A stretch of DNA of 64,000 bases from Variovorax beijingensis (GCF_003951285.1 NZ_RXFQ01000001.1:496001-560000); one strand, 5' to 3'. Positions 39,247 through 49,570 are shown, numbered from the stretch's first letter. Made by a program: numbers and translations. Notes: a model not told the origin generated them from the sequence alone.

Positions 39247-39972
39247 TCAGGCCGACGGAAGGCGCTGCATGAGGCACACCATCAGCACCGGTTCGTTGTC
39301 GATCTTCGAGCGATCGATCTTGCGGGCCCTGCCGTCGGCGACGATCACAAGGTGCTCGTCGACGTCCATGGCTTCGGCATCGGACTGGGTGCGGATCGTG
39401 TCGATGCTCGACCACGCGATGAGCTGGCCCTTGTGCACCAGGCCTTCCGCATTCATCGCCAGCGCGCCGAAGGGCACGGTGTCGCCGGCATGCAGGCGTC
39501 GCTCGACGTCGTGCCGCAGCACCTCGCCCACGGCTTCTTCCACTTCGGCGACCAGCGCATGCGCGTCGTCCCACAGGTCGAGCCGCAGCCGCAGCGTCTT
39601 GCCGTCGCGGGTGGTGAGCAGCAGGTGGTTGCGGTTGTGGCGATGGCGCAGCTGCGTCACGTCAGCGAAGGCCACGGTCGTCGCACCGAGCTGCAGGCCG
39701 TGCGCGCCCAGGGTCAGCACCTGCGGCGTTCGCAACCACGCGAAGAAGTCGCTGCCCTTCCAGCCGATCAGGTAGATCGCGGCCGGGATCGCCAGCACCA
39801 GCACGAAGAAGGCGCCCTTGTAGCGAACGAAGTCCGGTGTGATGAGGTAGGGAAGGATGTAGATCTTTGCCGGCACCAGCACCATGGCGCAAAAGACATA
39901 GATCGCGGCAAGGCCGGACAGCACACAGCAGAACGCATAGCGCGGAAAGATTCGGTCGTGACGAAGAGGCAT
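39247..39972 (-). CDS. two-helix membrane protein with PH-like domain, unknown function
   Basis: A 241-residue protein. Two helices (CCVLSGLAAIYVFCAMVLV; GAFFVLVLAIPAAIYLIG) precede a long cytoplasmic part with VLTLGAHGLQLGATTVAFADV and a lysine/aspartate-rich C-terminus. It shares the two-helix plus beta-domain plan of the downstream protein but not clear sequence identity. The ATG at 39972 is preferred over a TTG eight codons upstream. Confidence 0.6.
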   Translation of the reverse strand: MPLRHDRIFPRYAFCCVLSGLAAIYVFCAMVLVPAKIYILPYLITPDFVRYKGAFFVLVLAIPAAIYLIGWKGSDFFAWLRTPQVLTLGAHGLQLGATTVAFADVTQLRHRHNRNHLLLTTRDGKTLRLRLDLWDDAHALVAEVEEAVGEVLRHDVERRLHAGDTVPFGALAMNAEGLVHKGQLIAWSSIDTIRTQSDAEAMDVDEHLVIVADGRARKIDRSKIDNEPVLMVCLMQRLPSA

Positions 39973-40259
39973 GTGAAGCACCCAATGCGTCGACAACGGG
40001 CGTGGTGGCGTGAAGCTGGATTGCGCGCACGAAGATACCAGCGGGAAGCGTCGCTCTCGAGGCTGCGCGAGCCTTGCGGCGTCTTTTTTTTCGGACAGAC
40101 ACTGCCCGCCTTGAAGCTCGTTAACCAGGAAGATTTAAGTTTGATGCCTGCTTCGACTCAACCGCTGCTTAAGCATTCATGGCGACTCTGCAAGCAGTGC
40201 GCGGTGTGCGGCCAGTGCACGCGCCCCGAAAGCAGCCCCCAAAAACGAGTTGCGTTCGC
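39973..40259. other. 287-bp stretch without an established gene
   Basis: No recognisable family is encoded here. It contains an 8-T run at 40084-40091 behind a short GGCT/AGCC hairpin, an AT-richer segment (40118-40145) and most of the small cysteine-rich frame listed separately. It separates two minus-strand genes, so it should also hold the promoter of the membrane protein gene at 39972. Confidence 0.5.
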
Positions 40260-40263
40260 CTAA
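40144..40263 (+). CDS. possible 39-residue cysteine-rich protein
   Basis: A short frame MPASTQPLLKH onwards with LCKQCAVCGQC, that is four cysteines spaced C-x2-C-x2-C-x2-C, as in Fe-S or zinc-binding peptides. AGGA lies 14 nt upstream, which is too far for a strong start. Its stop overlaps the 3' end of the convergent deacylase gene by 4 bp. No homologue can be named. Chance origin is quite possible in GC-rich DNA. Confidence 0.25.
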   Translation: MPASTQPLLKHSWRLCKQCAVCGQCTRPESSPQKRVAFA

Positions 40264-41732
40264 CTTCCGCGCGTCAACATCCGCCCCGCCCGCGCGAGCA
40301 CCTTCGCTTCAGCGCCGCCGCCGCGATACGCCAGCACACCGTTCACGAACACCCGCTCCACGCCCAGGCTCACGCCGTGCGGCTTGTCGTAGGTGGCGGT
40401 GTCGGCAATGGTCTCGGAGTCGAACACCACCACGTCAGCCGTCGCACCGACGCGCAGCAACCCGCGGTCTGCAATGCGCAGGTTGCGCGCGGTCATTCCG
40501 GTCATCTTGTGCACGGCCTGCTCGAGCGTGAACAGGCGGCGCTCGCGCCAGTAGCGCGCGAACACGCGTGGGAACGCGCCCCACAGGCGCGGATGCGGAT
40601 GGCGGTCATGCGGCAGGCCGTCGCTGCCGATCATGGTGAGCGGATGCGCGATGACGCGCTCCACGTCTTCTTCCTGCATCTGGAAATAACAGGCACCGCC
40701 GGGCTTCAGACGCAGGCAGGCCTCCTGCTCGGTGATGCCCCATTCGCGCGCGATGTCGGAGACCAGGCGGCCGGTCATCTCCGGGTGCGGATCGGACCAG
40801 GTCAGCAGCACGTCGATGACGCCGTCGACCAGGTCTTCGCGCAGCACGGTGGAACCGGCCACGTAGGGGTACACGTCCATCGAGATCTTCTGCCGCTGCG
40901 CGAGCGCTTCGATCAGCGGCAGCGTTTCCTTCGTGCGGCCCCAGTTGGCGGGGCCCGCGCACTTGTGGTGTGAAATGACCAGCGGCACGCCGGCGCTGAA
41001 AGCGGTGTCGCCCGCTTCGTGCAGCGCCTCGATGATCTGCTGCATCTCGCTGCGCAGGTGCGTGGCGTAGACGCCGCCGTGCCTTGCCACGACGCGCGCG
41101 AGTGCGGTCACTTCTTCGGCCGGCGCAGCAAATGCTTCTTCGTAGAACAGCCCCGACGACAAGCCGTGCGCGCCCTCGGCCATGCAGCCCTCGAGCAGCG
41201 CCGCCATGCGCGCCAGCTCGTCGCCGCTGGCCGGACGATCGAGCACTTCCATCGCAGCGAAGCGCAAGGTGGTGTGCCCCACCAGCGCCGCCACGTTGAG
41301 CGCGGGCTGCGCGGCATCGACGGCCGCGCGGTACTCGGCCATGGTCGCATGCTTGAAAGATTCCGCGCCCAGCAGCGTGAGTGGCGGCTTCGACTGCGGC
41401 GTGCGGTACGGCGCGAGCGAGATGCCGCAGTTGCCCGTCACCACGGTGGTGATGCCTTGCGACACCTTCGGCAGGCACAGCGGGTCGCGCAGCACGATGG
41501 CATCGTCGTGCGTGTGCGCGTCGATGAAGCCGGGTGCGATCACCTTCGTTCGGCAGTCGACGATTTCGACATCAGCGAGCGCCAAGCCTTCGGGCAGCCG
41601 CCCGCGCAGGCCTTCGCCGAGCGCAACGATGCGGTCGCCCCACAGCAGCACGTCCCCGGGCCACGAGGGACCGCCCGAGCCGTCGACCACAAGTCCAGCC
41701 TCGAGCAGGATGACTTTCGGTCGATCGCTCAC
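40260..41732 (-). CDS. N-acyl-D-amino-acid deacylase (D-aminoacylase)
   Basis: A 490-residue amidohydrolase. HTHDD supplies the first metal ligands, and the D-aminoacylase-specific cysteine lies in VTGNCGISLAP. Further histidines are in YATHLRSE and VISHHK, with aspartate in IGSDGLPHD. All match the D-aminoacylase metal site. It releases D-amino acids from N-acyl-D-amino acids. The start is a GTG at 41732 overlapping the RpiR stop (GTGA). It ends the D-amino-acid operon. Confidence 0.9.
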   Translation of the reverse strand: MSDRPKVILLEAGLVVDGSGGPSWPGDVLLWGDRIVALGEGLRGRLPEGLALADVEIVDCRTKVIAPGFIDAHTHDDAIVLRDPLCLPKVSQGITTVVTGNCGISLAPYRTPQSKPPLTLLGAESFKHATMAEYRAAVDAAQPALNVAALVGHTTLRFAAMEVLDRPASGDELARMAALLEGCMAEGAHGLSSGLFYEEAFAAPAEEVTALARVVARHGGVYATHLRSEMQQIIEALHEAGDTAFSAGVPLVISHHKCAGPANWGRTKETLPLIEALAQRQKISMDVYPYVAGSTVLREDLVDGVIDVLLTWSDPHPEMTGRLVSDIAREWGITEQEACLRLKPGGACYFQMQEEDVERVIAHPLTMIGSDGLPHDRHPHPRLWGAFPRVFARYWRERRLFTLEQAVHKMTGMTARNLRIADRGLLRVGATADVVVFDSETIADTATYDKPHGVSLGVERVFVNGVLAYRGGGAEAKVLARAGRMLTRGS

Positions 41733-42640
41733 GATGCGCGGCCCCCCGGGTTGATGCCGCCGCCGTCCCAGCTTTGCAGCGGATGCGTGGTGGCGTCGAT
41801 GCCGTGGCGCTGGAAAGCCTCGCGCGCGCGCTGCAGGCGTTGCACCGCGGGCTCGCCGCGGCGCTGCGCCACCAGCACCGTGAGGATCTCGATGGCTGTG
41901 AGGTGCGTCAGGTAGGCATCGATGCCCACGTGCATCACGGCGTCGTCGGGTACCGAAAGGCCCAGCAGGAAGTCTGCCTTGCCCGCCAGGGCCGTGCCGG
42001 GCCGCGTGAGCGCGACCACCTTGGCGCCCTGCCCGCGCGCGATATCCACCGCGTCGAGCAGCGAAGGCATGCCGCCCACGTGCGAGATGGCGATGACCAC
42101 GCCGCCCGGACGCTGCGCCGCGCCCGCCACCTGCTGCAGGTGGTAGTCGGCCCACGCATTGGCCGAGAGGCCGAGCCTGAAGAGCCGCGCCTGCAGGTCG
42201 TTGGCCATGAACCACGAGGTGGCGCCCGCGCCGTAAAGGTCGACGTGCGGCGCGGCCGCGATAGCGGCCACTGCGCCTTCGAGCACCTGCATGTCGAGCT
42301 GTCCGCGCACGCCAGACACCGAGGCCGCCGCGCTGCGCGCGATCTTGCCGACGACTTCGTCGGCCGCATCCTCGATGTTCACGCGCCGGTGCAGCGGTGA
42401 GCCGCCGAGCGCCAGCTCCTGCGCGAGCGCAAGCTTGAATTCGCGCAGCCCCGCAAAGCCCAGGTCGCGGCAGGTGCGCATGATGGTGGGCACCGAACTG
42501 CGCGAGCGCTCGGCCAGCTGCTCGAAACTCTCTTCGAGCGCGCGGTCAGGGTCTTCGAGGATCAGGTCGAGAATCGCGCGCCGCGTGGCCGGCGCGCTGC
42601 TGCGGGCCTGTGCGATCTTCTGAAGCAGGGAAGGGGTCAT
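41729..42640 (-). CDS. RpiR/MurR-family regulator with SIS domain
   Basis: A 303-residue protein. Residues ~1-80 are the RpiR helix-turn-helix (LAERSRSSVPTIMRTCRDLG). Residues ~130-260 are a SIS domain (ATSWFMANDLQARLFRLGL; VVIAISHVGGMPSLLDAV), which usually binds phosphosugars. Here it sits between the PLP enzyme and the deacylase, so its ligand may be a pathway intermediate. It is the likely binder of the paired palindromes at 49557-49656. Confidence 0.9.
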   Translation of the reverse strand: MTPSLLQKIAQARSSAPATRRAILDLILEDPDRALEESFEQLAERSRSSVPTIMRTCRDLGFAGLREFKLALAQELALGGSPLHRRVNIEDAADEVVGKIARSAAASVSGVRGQLDMQVLEGAVAAIAAAPHVDLYGAGATSWFMANDLQARLFRLGLSANAWADYHLQQVAGAAQRPGGVVIAISHVGGMPSLLDAVDIARGQGAKVVALTRPGTALAGKADFLLGLSVPDDAVMHVGIDAYLTHLTAIEILTVLVAQRRGEPAVQRLQRAREAFQRHGIDATTHPLQSWDGGGINPGGRAS

Positions 42641-42650
42641 CGCGGCAGGT

Positions 42651-43964
42651 TCAGAAATGCATGGCGACGGCGTCGCTCACGCGGTAGTTTTCTTCGACCA
42701 CCGGCATCCAGTGCCACTTGTCGAAGGTGGTGCAGGGATGCGAAATGCCGAGGCCGACGCGGTCGCCGACGGCGAGCGCCTGCGCCTCTTCGGCGGCGTC
42801 CCAGCGCAGGTAGGCGTGCTGGTCGTTGAGTGCGGTGATCTTCCAGCCGGCGGGCACGGCCTGCGCTTCGAGCATGCCACGTGCGGCGCGCGCGATGGGC
42901 ACCGGCATCGACAGGTCGAAGGAGATGTCGCGCTTGCCCACGGCCAGGATCGCCAGGCCCGGCTCGGGCCGCGACTGCACCGTGGCCCACACCTCCATCG
43001 CGGGACGCAGGCTCTCGCCGCAATCGCAGCCCAGGCGTTCATCCACCGCGCTCACCATGCGCTTGTAGAAGCCGTGGTCGTGCGTCACATAGCAGCCCGA
43101 GCGCAGCAGGCCGCGCACCGGCGAACCCAGCGCAGGCTTCAACCGCCCGGCCACGAGGTCGAAGATGGCCGAGCCGCCGGCCGAGACCAGCACCTCGTCG
43201 GACTCGAACAATTGCTGCGCGTCGCAGTGGCGCGCGATGGCTTCCACGCGGTCCATCAGCGTGCTGGCGTAGGCCGTGTCGGCTTCGCTGGAACCCGTGG
43301 CGCCCTGCCCTTCGTAGGTTTCGATGCCGACGAGCTTGACTGCATCGCTGGCACGCAGCCGCGTGGCGAGCGCCACGGCTTCCTCATGCGTGCGGCAGCC
43401 GGTGCGCGCGCCCTCGACGCCTATTTCGAGCATCACCTCGAAGGGCACGCTCTCGGGATGGCGCTTCGACCAGTCCTCGATCAATGCAAGCTGCGCCAGC
43501 GAATCGACCAGGAACACCGCGCGCAGGTCGGCATGCGCCTGCAGCAGCAGCTGGATGCCGGCCAGGTCTTCATCGCTCACCACCTGGTTGGCGATGAGCG
43601 TGCGGCGCGCACCGGCCGCCACGCCCACGCCAAGCTGCGTGACGGTGGCAAAGGTCAGCCCCCAGGCGCCGGCATTGAGCTGGCGCCGGAAGAGCTGCGG
43701 CGACATGGTGGTCTTGCCATGCGGCGCCAGGTCGATGCCCCATGCGCGCACGCGCGACTGCATCCAGGCCAGGTTGTGCTCAAGCGCCTCGCGCTTGAGC
43801 ACGGCCAGCGGCAGCGGCAGGTCGCCTGCGAGCACGTTCCATCCCGCGGCCCCGACTTCGCTGCGGCGGCGCGGTGGCTGGGTGCGCGGGTAGCCCTTGA
43901 AGCTGTTGCCCAGCAGTGGGTCGTTGAAATCCTGGTCGGCGGTGGTGTCGGTCATGGTGTTCAT
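42651..43964 (-). CDS. DSD1-like PLP enzyme: D-serine dehydratase / D-amino acid deaminase
   Basis: A 437-residue fold-type III PLP enzyme. Lys84 in APHGKTTMSP binds PLP. The C-terminal SHPCTTFDKW gives a His-x-Cys pair. In this family His-x-Cys marks the zinc D-serine dehydratases, whereas D-threonine aldolases have His-x-Asp, so a dehydratase/deaminase is favoured. Dehydration of D-serine yields 2-aminoacrylate, the substrate of RidA, whose gene lies at the other end of the locus. It overlaps the upstream ABC gene by 4 bp. Confidence 0.82.
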   Translation of the reverse strand: MNTMTDTTADQDFNDPLLGNSFKGYPRTQPPRRRSEVGAAGWNVLAGDLPLPLAVLKREALEHNLAWMQSRVRAWGIDLAPHGKTTMSPQLFRRQLNAGAWGLTFATVTQLGVGVAAGARRTLIANQVVSDEDLAGIQLLLQAHADLRAVFLVDSLAQLALIEDWSKRHPESVPFEVMLEIGVEGARTGCRTHEEAVALATRLRASDAVKLVGIETYEGQGATGSSEADTAYASTLMDRVEAIARHCDAQQLFESDEVLVSAGGSAIFDLVAGRLKPALGSPVRGLLRSGCYVTHDHGFYKRMVSAVDERLGCDCGESLRPAMEVWATVQSRPEPGLAILAVGKRDISFDLSMPVPIARAARGMLEAQAVPAGWKITALNDQHAYLRWDAAEEAQALAVGDRVGLGISHPCTTFDKWHWMPVVEENYRVSDAVAMHF

Positions 43965-44938
43965 GCGGCAATGTTGGAGAGCAACTCTTTTCGGATGCAG
44001 GCGCTGTAGTGTCCGGGAGATATTTCGTCGAGCGGCGGCACAGTCTGCGCGCAAGCCTCGATGGCGTGCGGGCAGCGGGTGCGGAACACGCAGCCCGAAG
44101 GCGGCGAGATCGGGCTCGGGATGTCGCCCTTGAGCGCGATGCGCTCGGTGGCGAGCGTGGGGTCGGGCTTCGGGCTCGCGGCCAGCAGCGCCTGCGTGTA
44201 GGGATGCGATGGCCGCGCGAACAGCTCGTCCGTTGCGGTCACCTCCATCACCTTGCCAAGGTACAGCACCACCACGCGGTCGCACAGGTACTCGACCACG
44301 TCGAGATCGTGCGAGATGAAGAGCATGGTGAGGCCGAGCCGCTCGCGCAGGTCGGCCAAGAGGTTGATGACCTGCGACTGGATCGACACGTCGAGCGCCG
44401 ACAGCGGCTCGTCGGCCACGATGAACTCTGGCTCGACCGCGAGCGCGCGCGCCACGCCGATGCGCTGGCGCTGCCCGCCCGAGAACTCGTGCGGAAAGCG
44501 GCTCGCATGCTCGGCGCGCAGGCCCACGGTTTCGAGCAGCTCGGCAATGCGCTTGTCGCGTGCCGCCGCGCCCTTGTGCAGGCCGTGCGTGGAGAGCGCC
44601 TCGCCGAGGATGGCGCTGATGCGCATCTTCGGATTCAGGCTCGCATACGGGTCCTGGAAAATGATCTGCAGCTTGCTGCGCAGCCGGCGCATGCGTTCGC
44701 CCGACAGCGCGCCGATGTCGTCGCCGCGGTAGAGCACCTGGCCCTCGGTGCGTTCGACCAGGCGCAGCACAGTGCGGCCGATGGTGCTCTTGCCCGAGCC
44801 CGATTCGCCGACCAGGCCCAGCGTTTCGCCGGGATGGATGGCAAACGACACGTCGTCGACCGCGCGCACCGGGCGGTCGCTGCTGCCGAAGTACTTCTTG
44901 AGTCCGCGGACTTCGATGAGGGGAGCGGCGGTGGTCAT
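43961..44938 (-). CDS. oligopeptide-type ABC transporter ATPase (DppF/OppF)
   Basis: A 325-residue ATPase with Walker [10 protein letters not shown] near residue 45, signature [15 protein letters not shown], Walker [13 protein letters not shown] and a C-terminal oligopeptide-transporter cysteine region ([14 protein letters not shown]). It belongs to the nickel/peptide importer family. The start at MTTAAPL is the first ATG giving the family N-terminus. The 154-bp gap upstream carries a long inverted repeat. Confidence 0.92.
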   Translation of the reverse strand: MTTAAPLIEVRGLKKYFGSSDRPVRAVDDVSFAIHPGETLGLVGESGSGKSTIGRTVLRLVERTEGQVLYRGDDIGALSGERMRRLRSKLQIIFQDPYASLNPKMRISAILGEALSTHGLHKGAAARDKRIAELLETVGLRAEHASRFPHEFSGGQRQRIGVARALAVEPEFIVADEPLSALDVSIQSQVINLLADLRERLGLTMLFISHDLDVVEYLCDRVVVLYLGKVMEVTATDELFARPSHPYTQALLAASPKPDPTLATERIALKGDIPSPISPPSGCVFRTRCPHAIEACAQTVPPLDEISPGHYSACIRKELLSNIAA

Positions 44939-44953
44939 GGGGGTGTCGTGTTG

Positions 44954-45068
44954 GCTCCCTCCCCTTCCGGGGGAGGGTTGGGGTGGGGGCTCTGGGCGGT
45001 GGAGACCGTCGCAACGATGGAACGGCCGCGTGCCCCTACCCCAGCCCTCCCCCGGAAGGGGAGGGAGC
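44954..45068. repeat. 115-bp inverted repeat (37-bp arms) within the peptide ABC operon
   Basis: The arm at 44954-44990 (GCTCCCTCCCCTTCCGGGGG and onwards) and its complement at 45032-45068 match at 35 of 37 positions and enclose 41 bp. Each arm also has an internal CCCTTCCGGGGG-type hairpin. It fills the gap between the two ATPase genes. It resembles palindromic intergenic repeats of Burkholderiales; no coding frame or terminal target duplication was evident. Confidence 0.85.
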
Positions 45069-45092
45069 AAGACAGGAGCAGCAGCGCGCGCC

Positions 45093-46129
<1,037 letters not shown>

Positions 46130-46130
<1 letters not shown>

Positions 46131-46969
46131 CACAGGGTTTTCTTGAGCTTGGGGTCGAGCAGGTCGCGCACGCCGTCGCCCAGCAACTGCAGCGAGAGTG
46201 CGGTGAAGATGATCGCGAGCCCCGGGAACAGCACCACCCAGAAGGCCTGGTGCGCGTACTGCTGGCTGCCCGCGACCATGGTGCCCCAGGTCGGGATCTC
46301 GGGCGGCACGCCGACGCCGAGGAACGAGAGCCCCGCCTCGGCCAGGATGGCGTAGGCGAAGATGAACGACACCTGCACGAGGATCGGCGACATCAGGTTG
46401 GGCAATATGTGGCGCCACAGGATGCGCGAGGTGCGCACGCCCAGCGCGCGCACCGCCTCGACGAACAGCAGCTCGCGCACCACCAGCGTCGAGGCCCGCA
46501 CCACCCGCGCCACGCGCGGCGTGTAGACCAGCACCAGCGCCAGCACGGTGTTCATGAGCGAGGGCCCGAGGATGGCCACGAGCGCAATGGCCAGCAGGAT
46601 GTCGGGGAAGGACATCATCGCGTCGACCACGCGCATCAACGGCGTGTCGAGCCGGCGGAAGAAACCGGCCACCAGACCAAGCACCGTGCCGGCAATGACC
46701 GAACCCAGCGCCGTGAGCGCCGCAATGGCCAGCGAGTAGCGCGCGCCGTGCACGATGCGCGAATACATGTCGCGGCCGAGCTCGTCGGTGCCCAGCAGAT
46801 GCTCGGCGCTCGGCCCCTTCAGGCGCTGCAGCACGGCGGTGTCGTTGGGGTCGATGGAGGCGAACAGCGGCGCGCCGATGGCGAGCACCGCAATGACCAG
46901 CAACACCAGCGCGGAAACCATCACGATGCGGCGATGCATCAGCTGGCGGAGCATTCGGGGCATTTGCAT
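46130..46969 (-). CDS. oligopeptide-type ABC permease (DppC/OppC)
   Basis: A 279-residue permease. The N-terminal helix and [21 protein letters not shown] are diagnostic of DppC, and the coupling loop [20 protein letters not shown] precedes the final helices. It lies 10 bp after dppB-like and overlaps the ATPase gene start. Confidence 0.93.
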
Positions 46970-46979
46970 TCTTGTTCCC

Positions 46980-47921
46980 TCAGACTTTCACGCGCGGATC
47001 GACGACGGCGTAGAGCAGGTCGATGGAAAAATTGATCAGCACGTAGATCGCCGCAATCACGAGCAGCGCGCCCTGGATCACCGGATAGTCGCGCCGCAGC
47101 ACCGCGCTCACCACCAGGTTGCCGACACCGGGCAGCCCGAACACCGTCTCCGTGATGACGGCGCCGCCGATCATCAGCGCGACCGTGAGGCCGATCACCG
47201 TGACGATCGGCACCAGCGCATTGCGCAGCGCATGCTTGAGCACGACCGTGCTTTCGCTCAGGCCCTTGGAGCGCGCCGTGCGCACATAGTCTTCGCCGAG
47301 CACGTCGAGCATCGAGGCGCGCGTGAAGCGGATGATGAGCGCCGAGTTCAGGAGCCCCAGCACCGTGGCCGGCAGCACCAGCGCATGCAGCCGCTCGGCC
47401 AAGGGCGCATCGGGCGCGCCATAGCCCGAGACAGGAAACCAGCCGAAGGACACTGCAAAGATCTGGATCAGCACGATCCCGAGCCAGAAGCTCGGAATGC
47501 TGGCACCGAGCATCGCGATGCCGGTGAAGAGCTGGTCGACCACGCGCCCGCGGAACACCGCCGAGACGATGCCGCACGGCACGCCGATCAGTGCCGCGAT
47601 GGCCACGGCCATCAGCGCGAGCAGCGTGGTCGGTTCGGCCCGCTCCCACAGCGCCTGCGTGACCGGCCGCTGCAGGAAGATCGAGGTGCCGAGATTGCCC
47701 TGCAGCACTTCGCGCAGCCAGTAGCCGAACTGCAGGGGCAGCGGCTTGTCGAGCCCGTACTCTTTCTGCACGCGCGCGATGTCGGCGGCCGTCGCCTGGT
47801 CGCCCAGCAGTACCGAGACCGGATCGCCCGAGGCCGCACGCGTGAGCACGAACACGAGCACCGCCACGATGGCGAGCACAACGAGCATGCCGGCGGCGCG
47901 GGAAGCAAGATAGCGAAACAT
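46980..47921 (-). CDS. oligopeptide-type ABC permease (DppB/OppB)
   Basis: A 313-residue permease of the DppB type: N-terminal helix MLVVLAIVAVLVFVLTRAASGDP, coupling loop DYVRTARSKGLSESTVVLKH and C-terminal NFSIDLLYAVVDPRVKV. Six helices are expected. It starts 30 bp after the binding-protein gene. Confidence 0.93.
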   Translation of the reverse strand: MFRYLASRAAGMLVVLAIVAVLVFVLTRAASGDPVSVLLGDQATAADIARVQKEYGLDKPLPLQFGYWLREVLQGNLGTSIFLQRPVTQALWERAEPTTLLALMAVAIAALIGVPCGIVSAVFRGRVVDQLFTGIAMLGASIPSFWLGIVLIQIFAVSFGWFPVSGYGAPDAPLAERLHALVLPATVLGLLNSALIIRFTRASMLDVLGEDYVRTARSKGLSESTVVLKHALRNALVPIVTVIGLTVALMIGGAVITETVFGLPGVGNLVVSAVLRRDYPVIQGALLVIAAIYVLINFSIDLLYAVVDPRVKV

Positions 47922-47951
47922 GGGTGGTTGGCTCCGTGGCGCCCCGGGGCT

Positions 47952-49526
47952 TTACTTGATCTTCGCGTTCCAGAAGAACGGCCAGGTCGCGGGCTGGTAG
48001 TTCTCCAGCGCCGGGCTCTTGGCCGAAAGGCCGTTGAACTTGCCGACGTTGATGTACGGAACCTCTTCGTAGACCACCTGCTGCACCTTGCCCCACAGCG
48101 CGCCGCGCTTGGCCGGGTCGCTTTCGACATTGAAGGCCTGCAGCGCCGACTTCTTGGCGGGCGTGTCCCACCAGCCGGGGGCGCCGTCGCCGAGCTGCGG
48201 TGGCGAGAGCATCGGCTCGGGAAACTGGCCCGAGTGGGTCACGTAGATGTCCCACAGCTTCGGGTCGTTGCGGCGCTGCACCAGCGTGGCCCAGTCGACC
48301 ACGTTCAGGTCGACCTTGAAGCCGGCGCGCTTGAGCTGCTCGGCCATCAGCAGCGACATGTTGTAGTGGAAGTCGTACTGGCGGCTGGTGAGCACGCGGA
48401 TCGGCTCGCCCTTGTAGCCGGCCTTGGCCGCGGCCTCCTTGGCCTTGGCGGCGTTGCGCTCGTTGTAGAGCGTGGTGCCGGCCGTCGAATAGAACGGCGA
48501 CCCCTTGGGAAAGTGGTTGCCTTCGGCCACGAAGAAGCGCGTGTCGCCGAAGCCGGCCGCGAGCATTTCGCCTTCGCCGAGCGCCGACTGGATCGCCTGG
48601 CGCAGGGCCTGGCTGGAAGCCACGCCTTCCTTGGTGTTGAGCACGAGGTACGGAAAGCCGAACGACGGCGTCATGATCGGCACGGTCTTGCCGCCCGACT
48701 TCTCCAGGCGCGGCAAGGCTTCGACCGGCAGCAGGTCGGCAAAGTCGTACTGGCCGGCCAGCGCGCCTTCGACCCGCGTGCTGGCATTGGGCACAGGCAC
48801 GAAGCGCAGCTCCTCGATGGCCGCCTCGCGCTTGCCCCCGTAGCCGGTCGCGGGCTCCTTGCGCGCCGTGTACTTGTCGAAGCGCGTGAGCAGCACGAAC
48901 TGGTCGGGGCGGCGTTCCTTGAACTTGTAAGGGCCGGTGCCGACGAATTCCTTCAGCGGCGAAGCAATGGAATCCTTCGCCATGATGGCGGCCATGCCGC
49001 TGGGCAGCGCGAGCTGCGAGAGCAGCGGCGCATACGGCGCCTTCAGCACGATCTCCACGCCCAGCGGGCCCTTGGCCTTGAGGCTCTCGATCTCCTTGCC
49101 CACGGCCTTGCCGCGCGGCGACTGGTCCATCCAGCGCTGCAGGCTGGCCACCACGTCGTCGGCGTTGAGTTCGCGGCCGCTGTGCAGCATCACGCCCTTG
49201 CGCAGCGTGATCGCGTAGGTCTTGCCGTCGGCCGAGATCTTGGGGCTGCTCTCGGCCAGCATCGGCACCACGTTCCACTTGGCATCGAAGGTGTAGAGCG
49301 TCTCGTACACATGCTGCATGATGGTTCCGACCAGGTCGGCCGTGGACGCCATCGGGTCGAGCGTCTGCGGTTCGGCCACCATGGCGAGCGTTGCGAAGTT
49401 GCGCGGCCCCTGGGCATGCGCGGGCTGGGAAGGCAGCGCGGCGCACAGCATGGCGAGCAGGGAGGCACCCAGCAGGCTGCGCTTCGACAGCTTCGGCAGG
49501 CACTGGACAAGACCGGCGTGGGACAT
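47952..49526 (-). CDS. peptide/nickel-type ABC substrate-binding protein
   Basis: A 524-residue SBP_bac_5 protein. A signal peptide (LLGASLLAMLCAALPSQPAHA) precedes LAMVAEPQTLDPMASTADLVG, the family opening. It captures peptides or acylated amino acids for the DppBCDF-like importer. The ATG at 49526 follows AAGGAG and is preferred to a frame extension of 25 residues. It is the first gene of the minus-strand operon and is divergent from ridA. Confidence 0.92.
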   Translation of the reverse strand: MSHAGLVQCLPKLSKRSLLGASLLAMLCAALPSQPAHAQGPRNFATLAMVAEPQTLDPMASTADLVGTIMQHVYETLYTFDAKWNVVPMLAESSPKISADGKTYAITLRKGVMLHSGRELNADDVVASLQRWMDQSPRGKAVGKEIESLKAKGPLGVEIVLKAPYAPLLSQLALPSGMAAIMAKDSIASPLKEFVGTGPYKFKERRPDQFVLLTRFDKYTARKEPATGYGGKREAAIEELRFVPVPNASTRVEGALAGQYDFADLLPVEALPRLEKSGGKTVPIMTPSFGFPYLVLNTKEGVASSQALRQAIQSALGEGEMLAAGFGDTRFFVAEGNHFPKGSPFYSTAGTTLYNERNAAKAKEAAAKAGYKGEPIRVLTSRQYDFHYNMSLLMAEQLKRAGFKVDLNVVDWATLVQRRNDPKLWDIYVTHSGQFPEPMLSPPQLGDGAPGWWDTPAKKSALQAFNVESDPAKRGALWGKVQQVVYEEVPYINVGKFNGLSAKSPALENYQPATWPFFWNAKIK

Positions 49527-49556
49527 GGGGAACTCCTTCGTGGGGCGAGCAAATTG

Positions 49557-49570
49557 TGAAAGAAATTTTC
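49557..49570. promoter_or_regulatory. candidate RpiR operator, site 1 (near the ABC operon)
   Basis: TGAAAGAAATTTTC contains the dyad GAAA-N5-TTTC and differs from site 2 at only one core position. It lies 31 bp upstream of the binding-protein start, in an AT-rich patch unlike the surrounding DNA. Confidence 0.5.

Noticed and set aside
40083..40091. T-run as a terminator
   Set aside because: The only nearby hairpin (GGCT/AGCC) is weak and about 10 nt away, and no plus-strand gene lies upstream to terminate.
46755..49559. A 934-codon plus-strand frame opposite the peptide importer genes
   Set aside because: No domain recognisable; it runs opposite three clear ABC genes.
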